A DNA stretch of 35,192 bases from Saprospiraceae bacterium (GTDB lineage Bacteria; Bacteroidota; Bacteroidia; Chitinophagales; Saprospiraceae), in contig JABWBR010000054.1 of the NCBI GenBank assembly GCA_013360405.1, positions 1-35,192 of the forward strand, given 5' to 3'. The notes under the pieces are model-generated. The model was not told the DNA's origin. It did no database searches and was given only the letters and a program-made list of their open reading frames with translations. Every line of letters begins with the position of its first letter. Within the stretch, counting starts at the first letter, position 1. Positions 16,316-24,200 of the stretch are shown here, piece after piece. Both the position numbers and the translations under genes were made by a program.

Positions 16316-18229
16316 ATGCTCAATGTTACCGATGTTTATCTGAAATACGGCGATCGCGTGCTCATGGATCACCTCGATGTCGTGATAGGCGACCGCGATA
16401 GGGTGGGGCTTGTAGGGCGCAACGGCGCCGGCAAGTCTACTTTGCTCAAAATCATTGCCGGCGATATCACCCCCGATGACGGCCGCGTGAGCCGAGCTTC
16501 TTATAGTACGATGGGTTTTCTTCACCAGGAGATGAACCTGCCCAAGGGCCGTACCGTAATCGAAGAAGCGCTCACTGCTTTCGATGAAGTTAAAAAAATG
16601 GAACAACGCATCACCGAGTTACACGATGCAATCGGACACCGCACCGACTACGAAAGCGCCGAATATACTAAGTTGCTGGAGGAATTCGCCGACCTCACCC
16701 ACCGCTTCGACCTGCTGGGCGGCCAATCGGCCCAGGCCGATGCCGAACGCGTACTCAAAGGCCTGGGCTTTAAGCCTACCGACATGCAGCGCCTGACCGA
16801 CGAATTTAGCGGCGGCTGGCAAATGCGCGTGGAACTGGCCAAGATGCTGCTCAAAAAACCCGACTACCTGCTGCTCGACGAACCTACCAACCACCTCGAT
16901 ATCGAGTCCATTTTGTGGCTGGAAAGCTTTTTGCAGGATTATCCCGGCGCTATTATCGTAATCTCTCACGATAAACAATTTCTCGATAACGTCACTACCC
17001 GCACCGTTGAGATCGAACTGGGCCGCGTGTACGATTATAAAGCCCCCTACAGCCAATACGTGGTGTTGCGCGAAGAACGCCGCGAAAAAATGATGGCTTC
17101 ATACGAAAACCAGCAACGCGTCATTGCCCAGAAAGAAAGGACGATCACCCGCTTCATGGCCAAGGCTTCCAAAACCAAAATGGCCCAGTCGATGCAAAAG
17201 CAACTCGACAAAATAGAGCGCGTCACGATTGACCAGGAGGATACGGCAGTGATGAACCTGCGATTTCCGCCGGCGCCCCGTTCCGGGCAGATCGTGGTAG
17301 AAGGCAAAGGGGTAACCAAACAATACGGGAAATTGCTCGTGCTCGACCACGTTGATATTAAATTGGATCGCGGCGATCGGGTAGCTTTTGTTGGCCAAAA
17401 CGGACAGGGCAAAACCACCCTGGCCAAAATATTGGTCAACCAACTTACCAGCACCTCGGGGTCGATCACATTGGGCCACAACGTGCAAATCGGCTATTAC
17501 GCCCAGAACCAATCGGATGCGCTGGGCAATAGCCTCACGGTGCTCGAAACCATGGAGCACGCCTCCCCTCCCGAAATGCGCACGAGGCTGCGAAGTATTC
17601 TCGGCGCTTTTATGTTTAGCGGAGAAGATGCCGATAAAAAAGTGACCGTGCTCTCCGGCGGCGAACGCGCCCGACTGGCGCTGGCCTGCCTGCTGCTGCG
17701 CCCGTTCAACCTGCTCGTACTCGACGAACCTACCAACCACCTCGATATGTTGTCGAAAGACGTGCTCAAGCAAGCCTTGCTCGATTTCGACGGTACGCTC
17801 ATCGTGGTTTCGCACGACCGGGAATTCCTCCGCGGGCTTACCAACCGCACGGTCGAATTCCGCGACCGCCATCTGCACGAGTATATCGGCGATGTAGATG
17901 CCTTCCTCGAAAAACGCTCGCTCGACAATATGCGGCAGGTGGAGTTGTCATCCAAAATACCGGCAGCCGCAGCGCCGCCCCCGAAACGAGAGATTTCCTA
18001 CGAAGAACGCAAACGATTGCAACGCAACGTATCACAAGCCGAAAAACGCATCGAAAAACTCGAAGAAGAACTCGCCAAACTGGAACAGGTGATGGGAGAT
18101 TTGTCTTTTTACGAAAGACCCGACGCACAGCAAGTTACGAAAGACTACCAGCAGAAAAAATCCGCACTCGAAGAGGCCATGTCAGAGTGGGAAGAAGCCC
18201 AGTCGACCCTCGATGAAGCCGGTATCTGA
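16316..18229 (+). CDS. ABC-F family ATPase (Uup/YheS-type)
   Basis: This soluble protein has two ABC ATPase domains and no membrane segment, as in ABC-F translation factors that act at the ribosome. Domain 1 has Walker A GRNGAGKST, signature FSGGWQMRVELAK and Walker B LLLDEPTNHLD; domain 2 has GQNGQGKTT, LSGGERARLALAC and LVLDEPTNHLD. The interdomain linker (about residues 235-300) is charged and helical (EERREKMMASYENQQRVI, ITRFMAKASKTKMAQSM). A C-terminal coiled coil (about 555-637, RKRLQRNVSQAEKRIEKLEE) is like that of Uup and YheS. The start at 16316 (MLNVTDVYLKYGDR) is chosen over an ATG 33 bp upstream because it begins the first beta-strand. Whether it gives antibiotic resistance or is housekeeping cannot be told. 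Confidence 0.92.
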   Translation: MLNVTDVYLKYGDRVLMDHLDVVIGDRDRVGLVGRNGAGKSTLLKIIAGDITPDDGRVSRASYSTMGFLHQEMNLPKGRTVIEEALTAFDEVKKMEQRITELHDAIGHRTDYESAEYTKLLEEFADLTHRFDLLGGQSAQADAERVLKGLGFKPTDMQRLTDEFSGGWQMRVELAKMLLKKPDYLLLDEPTNHLDIESILWLESFLQDYPGAIIVISHDKQFLDNVTTRTVEIELGRVYDYKAPYSQYVVLREERREKMMASYENQQRVIAQKERTITRFMAKASKTKMAQSMQKQLDKIERVTIDQEDTAVMNLRFPPAPRSGQIVVEGKGVTKQYGKLLVLDHVDIKLDRGDRVAFVGQNGQGKTTLAKILVNQLTSTSGSITLGHNVQIGYYAQNQSDALGNSLTVLETMEHASPPEMRTRLRSILGAFMFSGEDADKKVTVLSGGERARLALACLLLRPFNLLVLDEPTNHLDMLSKDVLKQALLDFDGTLIVVSHDREFLRGLTNRTVEFRDRHLHEYIGDVDAFLEKRSLDNMRQVELSSKIPAAAAPPPKREISYEERKRLQRNVSQAEKRIEKLEEELAKLEQVMGDLSFYERPDAQQVTKDYQQKKSALEEAMSEWEEAQSTLDEAGI

Positions 18230-18300
18230 CCGCCATACTACAGCCTTGATGCTTGATACCCAACTGATTGATCATTATTTATAAAAAAAACTAACAGAAT

Positions 18301-18334
18301 TTGAAGCGCAGCATTGTACTTATTTGTAGCTTTG
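18301..18334 (+). promoter_or_regulatory. Promoter for the aldolase gene (TTG and TAGCTTTG)
   Basis: TAGCTTTG at 18327-18334 is a perfect -7 box, with a TTG at 18301-18303 23 bp upstream, slightly longer than the usual spacing. The coding start is 30 bp downstream at 18364. Confidence 0.45.
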
Positions 18335-18363
18335 CGCTTGTAAGTTCTTCAATTTAACACACA

Positions 18364-19032
18364 ATGAAGTTCTTCATAGATACCGCCAACCTCGATCACA
18401 TTCGCGAAGCGAAAGATTTGGGAATTCTCGACGGTGTTACTACCAATCCCTCCCTGATGGCCAAAGAAGGGATATCCGGCGAGGGAAATATCGTGAAACA
18501 CTATAAAACGATCTGTGACTTAGTGCACGGAGATGTAAGCGCAGAAGTCATTGCTACCGATTTTTCCGGTATCGTGGAAGAAGGGGAGCGATTGGCCGCC
18601 ATTGCGCCCAACATCGTGGTAAAGGTACCCATGATAAAAGAAGGGATCAAAGCGATCTCTTATTTTACAGAAAAAGGTATCCGTACCAATTGCACGCTGG
18701 TTTTTTCCGCAGCCCAGGCTATCCTGGCTGCCAAAGCCGGAGCCACTTATCTGTCTCCCTTCGTAGGAAGGGTAGACGACATCAACTGGGACGGTATGGC
18801 GCTTATCCGCCAAATCGCGGAAATCTACGCCATCCAGGGGTATGAAACTGAAATTTTGGCAGCGTCTATTCGCAGTTCTAAGCATATCGTTGAGGCCGCC
18901 CAATCCGGCGCCGATGTGGTGACCTGCCCGCTGTCAGCCATCATGGGTATGTTTAAACATCCCCTGACGGATATCGGCCTGGAGCAATTCCTGGCTGATT
19001 ACAAGAAAGTAAATGAGCTTGTTTTTAAATAG
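18364..19032 (+). CDS. fsa: Fructose-6-phosphate aldolase / small transaldolase (TalC/FSA family)
   Basis: This class I aldolase uses a Schiff-base lysine. The 222-aa length matches the short FSA/TalC subfamily rather than the roughly 320-aa transaldolases. [16 protein letters not shown] and [14 protein letters not shown] are family signatures, and the catalytic lysine is Lys87 in [31 protein letters not shown] and AASIRSS are also conserved. Proteins of this family either cleave fructose-6-phosphate or act as transaldolases in the pentose phosphate pathway; sequence alone does not separate the two here. The gene is a single unit with its own promoter box and an intrinsic terminator. Confidence 0.92.
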   Translation: MKFFIDTANLDHIREAKDLGILDGVTTNPSLMAKEGISGEGNIVKHYKTICDLVHGDVSAEVIATDFSGIVEEGERLAAIAPNIVVKVPMIKEGIKAISYFTEKGIRTNCTLVFSAAQAILAAKAGATYLSPFVGRVDDINWDGMALIRQIAEIYAIQGYETEILAASIRSSKHIVEAAQSGADVVTCPLSAIMGMFKHPLTDIGLEQFLADYKKVNELVFK

Positions 19033-19055
19033 AGGCTATCTTTTTTACCAATGTC

Positions 19056-19089
19056 AAAAGGAGCAGTTACCCAACTGCTCCTTTTTTTT
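19056..19089 (+). terminator. Rho-independent terminator after the aldolase gene
   Basis: A 13-bp stem (19056-19068 with 19073-19085, core GGAGCAGTT/AACTGCTCC) with loop ACCC is followed by a run of T. This is the only textbook intrinsic terminator seen in the window. Confidence 0.9.
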
Positions 19090-19136
19090 AATGAAGAATG
19101 AAGAATGAAGAATGAAGAATGAAGAATGAAGAATGG
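19090..19136. repeat. Heptamer direct repeat (AATGAAG) x 6
   Basis: Six perfect head-to-tail copies of AATGAAG (19090-19131) plus a partial copy follow directly after the terminator T run. Unlike the other arrays it has no inverted half; only a short TTCATT follows. It lies 18 bp from the end of the nucleoside phosphorylase gene. Heptamer arrays like this are prone to copy-number slippage. Confidence 0.92.
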
Positions 19137-19154
19137 TTTCATTATTAATTAAAT

Positions 19155-20042
19155 CTAAATCCTCCCTGCAGAAATCTCTTCCAGTACTTTTTTTACCAGG
19201 ATATCCACTTCCTTGGCGGGATCTTCGCTAAAGGTTCCTTTCGTTCTGTTGGCTAGTAACACATTGCATGACAGTGCTTTGTGGCCGAGAAGTGAACTTA
19301 ATCCGAACAAAGCGGAAGTTTCCATTTCAAAATTAGAAATAAACAAGTCCTTGTGTGTAAAGTGCTGCATATTCAGTATAGCTGCTTCACCCATCACCAG
19401 CGGACCTCTCAATTGGCGGCCCTGGGGGCCGTAAAAACCGGGGCAGGTGAGCGTAATACCGCGGGGTAGGGAAGGGGCAAACGACGCGAGCAGGGAGTGG
19501 TCGGCGCTAAATACGTAGGGATTAACGGGCAAGGGGCCCGTTTCGCTGAAAAAAGCCATCAGGCTGTCGTATAATTCCAACTCCTCCAGGTTATTTTGAT
19601 AATCGTAAAACTGCATCAGGTTATCGAGTCCGACGCCGTAGGCGGAGACCAGCACCGTGCCAGGCTCAAGATGAGGCTGAAGTCCGCCGGAAGTGCCTAC
19701 CCGAAGGAAGGTGAGTTGCTTTTTCTCGGCTCGCGGCAATCGCGTTTCGGGATCAATGTTGCACAGGGCGTCGAGTTCATTCACCACAATATCGATATTG
19801 TCGGTGCCGATACCCGTAGAGATCACCGTAATGCGGCGATTGCCCAGCCGGCCGGTATGCGTCACAAATTCGCGTTTAGAGGTTTGGGTATCAATTTCAT
19901 CAAAATAGCGGGAGATGAGCGCCACGCGCTGGGGGTCGCCCACCGTGAGCACCAGATCGGCGAGGCCTTCGGGGCGCAAATGCAGGTGATAAATACTGCC
20001 GTCTTCGTTGAGGATGAATTCTGCGGAGGATATGGGTTTCAT
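19155..20042 (-). CDS. Nucleoside phosphorylase (uridine phosphorylase-like, PNP/UDP family)
   Basis: This enzyme cleaves nucleosides with phosphate to ribose-1-phosphate and base in nucleoside salvage. The 295-aa protein shows the PNP/UDP family features LVLTVGDPQRVALISRYFD, ISTGIGTDNIDIVVNEL, LRVGTSGGLQPHLEPGTVLVS and the nucleoside-binding NFEMETSALFGLSSLLG. It is longer than E. coli uridine phosphorylase (253 aa), mainly in the N-terminus and in a middle insertion (DYQNNLEELELYDSL). The base specificity is not certain; the resemblance is closest to the uridine type. It is divergent from hemF and separated from it by 95 bp. The end is convergent with the aldolase gene. Confidence 0.88.
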   Translation of the reverse strand: MKPISSAEFILNEDGSIYHLHLRPEGLADLVLTVGDPQRVALISRYFDEIDTQTSKREFVTHTGRLGNRRITVISTGIGTDNIDIVVNELDALCNIDPETRLPRAEKKQLTFLRVGTSGGLQPHLEPGTVLVSAYGVGLDNLMQFYDYQNNLEELELYDSLMAFFSETGPLPVNPYVFSADHSLLASFAPSLPRGITLTCPGFYGPQGRQLRGPLVMGEAAILNMQHFTHKDLFISNFEMETSALFGLSSLLGHKALSCNVLLANRTKGTFSEDPAKEVDILVKKVLEEISAGRI

Positions 20043-20086
20043 AACGTTTTTGACGTTGAGATGAACATTGGGCGTATCACACGCCT

Positions 20087-20094
20087 TACCTTTG
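20087..20094 (+). promoter_or_regulatory. -7 box TACCTTTG for hemF, next to a small palindrome
   Basis: TACCTTTG matches the -7 consensus and lies 43 bp upstream of the hemF ATG (20138); a TTG at 20068-20070 is only 16 bp upstream, shorter than ideal. Just before the box, 20071-20085 reads GGCGT-ATCAC-ACGCC, a 5-bp palindrome between the two promoter elements that could be an operator for the divergent pair. Confidence 0.4.
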
Positions 20095-20137
20095 CAGGTG
20101 TAAAATAACGCATTTCAAACGCTACTGCCAATAAGTA

Positions 20138-21025
20138 ATGTCCATGTTGTCAAAAGAAGATATAGCCGGATGGATGGAATCTCTCCAGGACGATATTTGC
20201 CGCCGGCTGAGTGCTGCCGACGGCCAGGGGAGTTTCCGCGAAGACCGCTGGCAACGCCCGGCGGGCGGCGGTGGGCGCACCCGCATCATTGAAGGCTGCC
20301 ACATTGAAAAAGGCGGAGTCAATTTCTCGGCGGTATGGGGGCCTTTACCCGAAAAAATTGGCATGGCTTTAAAAGTGGATGCCGGTCAGTTTTTTGCCAC
20401 AGGCGTATCTATCGTACTGCATCCTTCAAACCCATATACGCCTATCATTCACATGAATGTGCGTTATTTTGAAATGGACGACGGCCGCTGGTGGTTCGGC
20501 GGGGGTATCGACCTCACACCTCATTACGTGAATATGGAGGAGGCCCGCTTTTTTCACGAAACGCTCAAATCGGCCTGTGACAAACATGATGTATCTTATT
20601 ATCCCCGTTTCAAACAATGGGCCGACGATTATTTTTATCTGCCCCATCGCAAAGAAACCCGCGGCATAGGTGGTATTTTTTTTGACAGACTCGGCCCGGA
20701 AGCCCCGTTTACCAAAGCATCGCGATGGGCTTTCGTACAAGAAATCGGGCAAACTTTCTGCCCCTTATACCTGCCTTTGCTTGTTGCCAATAAAGACAAG
20801 CCGTTTTCTGAAAGGGAACGCCACTGGCAATCCCTGCGCCGCGGCCGCTACGTAGAATTCAATTTGTTGTGGGATAAAGGCACCAAATTCGGCCTCGACA
20901 CCGACGGCCGCACTGCCTCGATCCTGATGAGCCTGCCCCCTATGGCCCAGTGGCCCTACGAATTCATCCCGGAACCCGGCAGCCCGGAGGAGTTTACGCA
21001 ATCCATATTAGCGGTTAGGGCCTAG
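20138..21025 (+). CDS. hemF: Oxygen-dependent coproporphyrinogen III oxidase HemF
   Basis: HemF makes protoporphyrinogen IX from coproporphyrinogen III with O2, a late step of heme synthesis in the cytoplasm. Conserved family features are WQRPAGGGGRTRIIEG, GVNFSAVWG, ATGVSIVLHP with HPSNPYTPIIHMNVRYFE, WWFGGGIDLTPHYV, the RGIGGIFFD block, and RRGRYVEFNLLWDKGTKFGL. The length of 295 aa is normal. A second ATG at 20144 is possible. The C-terminus ends PEPGSPEEFTQSILAVRA; most HemF proteins end in a short R-D-W-[IV]-like tail, which is absent here. The last five codons (21008-21022) and the stop are part of a repeat array. Presence of HemF implies the organism can make heme aerobically. Confidence 0.95.
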   Translation: MSMLSKEDIAGWMESLQDDICRRLSAADGQGSFREDRWQRPAGGGGRTRIIEGCHIEKGGVNFSAVWGPLPEKIGMALKVDAGQFFATGVSIVLHPSNPYTPIIHMNVRYFEMDDGRWWFGGGIDLTPHYVNMEEARFFHETLKSACDKHDVSYYPRFKQWADDYFYLPHRKETRGIGGIFFDRLGPEAPFTKASRWAFVQEIGQTFCPLYLPLLVANKDKPFSERERHWQSLRRGRYVEFNLLWDKGTKFGLDTDGRTASILMSLPPMAQWPYEFIPEPGSPEEFTQSILAVRA

Positions 21026-21073
21026 CGGTTAGGGCTTAGCGCTAACTGCTAAGCCCTAACTGCTAACTGCTGA
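21008..21073. repeat. Tandem/inverted array (word TAGCGGTTAGGGCT) overlapping the end of hemF
   Basis: Two tandem copies of TAGCGGTTAGGGC(C/T) (21009-21036) are followed by inverted copies CTAAGCCCTAACTGCTA and CTAACTGCT. GTTAGGGCTTAGC (21028-21040) pairs perfectly with 21048-21060 around a 7-nt loop, and the pairing extends to 17 of 18. The first unit encodes the final residues LAVRA of HemF and supplies its TAG stop. Confidence 0.9.
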
Positions 21074-21177
21074 ATAGAGCCAGGCAGCGAATTCGCGCCA
21101 AAAGGGATTTTGTAATACAGCGACCATTTGGATGCCTTTTATTGTAATGGTATGAATACAAGAATCTATTTTTGCCC

Positions 21178-21210
21178 TTGCGTTAGGTTTCCAAACAAAT
21201 GCTATATTTG
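21178..21210 (+). promoter_or_regulatory. Promoter for the giant SprB-repeat gene
   Basis: TTG at 21178-21180 and TATATTTG at 21203-21210 are separated by 22 bp, close to the Bacteroidota -33/-7 arrangement. The ATG at 21245 follows 34 bp after the -7 box. This is the clearest promoter in the window. Confidence 0.6.
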
Positions 21211-21244
21211 ACCATATTCGTTCACCCGCTATATTACGCTGTAT

Positions 21245-24200
21245 ATGAGACGACTGCCTATAGCCCGGATTTTATTATTTCTGTTTTGCTGTGTTTGCGC
21301 GCTTCAAAAGCTTGACGCGCAGCCGCTGGAGGTTACTAATGCTCCGCCTATTACCCCACAAAACCTGATTACCAATGTGTTTTTGGGAGAAGGGGTGGAA
21401 GTGATCAGCGTAGATTATTTCGGGGCCAACAAATCGGTAGGTTTTTTCAAATATGGTATCGATGAGGTCGGCATAGAACGCGGATTAGTCATGACTACCG
21501 GCGCCGCGGTTACGCAAGGCGCCTTTGAAACGGGCGTTAACTCTACCGGCAATGCTTTTGCCAGCGTAGACAATATGAGCGCTTTTTCCGACCCCGATCT
21601 GCAAGCCATTGCGGGCGGGCTTAATATTTATAACGTAACGAAATACGTCATTACGTTCAAACCCATTGCCGATACGCTGCGCTTTCGCTATGTATTTGGT
21701 TCGGAAGAATACCCCGAATTTGCCTGTAGTGCGTATAACGATATATTCGGTTTTTTTATCTCAGGTCCTGGCATTACGGGGCCTTATGCCAATAATGCCG
21801 CCAACATTGCCCTGATACCGGGCACTAACCTGCCCGTGCGAATTAATAACGTAAACTCGGGAATGGTAGGCGCCGCAGGCAATATTAACAATTGTACCCC
21901 GCCCAATGGCAGCCTCAACTATTCGCAGTACTACAACGACAATAACGGCTCGAATGTGCTGCCTTCTTACGACGGCTATACGGATGTATTTACCGCAGAA
22001 GCTATTGTGGTGCCCTGCCAGGAGTATACGATTAAACTCGTGATTTGCGACGTATCGGATTCTGCATTCGACTCAGGCGTGTTTTTGGAAGCAAAAAGTT
22101 TCGGTACAGGATCTCTTAACGTAGAAGCCACCACGGTGAGCCTCGACGGCTCTATTGCAGAGGGCTGTTCGCCCGGCACGCTTACTTTTTCGCTGCCTAC
22201 GCCTACCGAATCGGATTTGTTTATTGATTATCAAATTATCGGTACGGCTCAAAACGGCATCGACTACGAATTTATCCCGGCAGACTTGTTTATTCCCGCC
22301 GGCGATTCCATACTAACCATACCCATTATCGCCATTGAAGACGGCATCGCCGAAGCGCCGGAAACGCTGGTGCTGGATGTACAGCGCGATGTGTGCAACC
22401 GGGATACGATTACTATTTTTATAAAAGACAACCAACTCGTCGCTCCCGACTTGGGTTTGGACCAAAGTGTCTGTGCAGGTACGGAGATTCAACTCGACGG
22501 TACGCTGAACGTGCCGGTGCCCGAGCCTCCGTGTTTTACCAACGACAATGACCTGCTCATTACGCCTACTAACGTGCCTCGGTTCTCGGATATCACGGTA
22601 GGAGGCGTATTGCCGCCCATATTGGGGCCTGGCGTCATTCGCTCGGTTTGTATCGATAGTTTATCTCACCGTTGGATCGACGACCTGGATATCTATCTCA
22701 TTAGTCCGGATGACCAGTTTATCGAGTTGACTTCCGATAACGGCGGCAACGGCGGCAACGGCCTGGCCATGGATTATTACCTCCATACCTGTTTTACCAC
22801 AGATGCCCCCTTGCCTATCAACTTCCCGGGGCCGTTCGCTCCACCTTCCGCAGTGCCGTTTACCGGGAACTTCCTACCCGAAGGCGTGTGGTCGGACCTA
22901 TGGGACGGCAACAACAAAAGCACCAACGGCACCTGGCGCCTGCAATTAATAGACGATACGAATAGTCTGGAAGGCACCTTGCACAGTTGGACGATTTGCT
23001 TCAATCCGGCCTACGAAATCAACTACGAATGGACGCCGTCGGCAGGGCTCAGTTGCACCGATTGCCCTAATCCGCTCGTCACCCCCCAATTGACAGCTAC
23101 CGATTACGTACTTCGGGCTTATGACTCGTATGGTTGTGAAGTAACTGACTCCATCGCAATTTCTGCTATACCCGTACTCACCCCTCCCGATGTAAGCTGC
23201 GGTACCGCAACGGAAAGCACCGTAGCCGTATTCTGGGATGATATCCCCGGCGCATTGGGTTATGAGATCAATATCGACAATAGCGGCTGGGTAAGTCCCA
23301 ACAACGGGTTGTCGCACGACGTAAGCGGACTGGTGACCTCACAATCCGTTACCTTCCAGGTGAGAGCCCTGGGCGATTGCCCCGGCGATATCACCACAAT
23401 TACTTGTGATGCATTGCCTTGTACGCCGGCCAGCCTGAGTGCTTCTACCACCGATGCGAGCTGTAACGGTGGCGCCGACGGAGCAGTGACGATTACCCCT
23501 ACGGGCGGTTTAGCTCCGTTCAACTATACACTTGGCGGACAATCCAACACGACCGGCAGCTTTGCCAACCTCCCCGCAGGCAATTACGTGGCTACCGTGG
23601 GGGATGCTTCGGGCTGTAATGCACCGGTGCAGTTCACGATTGGCGAACCGGCAGCGTTGGCGCTTACTGCCGTTGCTACACCTGCATTGTGCAATGGAAG
23701 CGCTGATGGAAGCGCCACCTTCATTGTTAACGGAGGGGCCGGGCCCTACGCATTCAGTTGGAGCAGTATGTCGGTTGATTCCGTGGCCACGGGCTTGTCC
23801 GCCGGCACCTACGACGTAACGATTACCGATGCCAATGGATGTCCTTCCGTGTCGTCGGTTGCGATAGACGAACCTACTGCACTGCAAGCCTCCACTTCGC
23901 CGGTAGACGTATCTTGTTTCGGATTGGCTGATGGCGAAGCCACGGCGATTGCAACAGGCGGCACTGGAGCTTATAATTACTTGTGGGATGCTGCGGCAGG
24001 TACGCAAAATACGGCAACCGCTACCGGACTGGTGGCGGGAACTTTTGTGGTTACAGTGACCGATGACAACGGCTGCCAGGCTACCTCCAGCGCAACCATA
24101 AACCAAAACCCCGCCGTACAAATTTCGGCCTCGGCAGTAGACGCTACCTGCAATGGCGCCCCCGACGGGCAAGCTTCTGTGTCTGCCTCCGGCGGCGATG

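Noticed and set aside
17099-17878. Minus-strand open frame of 259 codons
   Set aside because: It is antisense to the ABC-F gene, whose Walker and signature motifs are all present.
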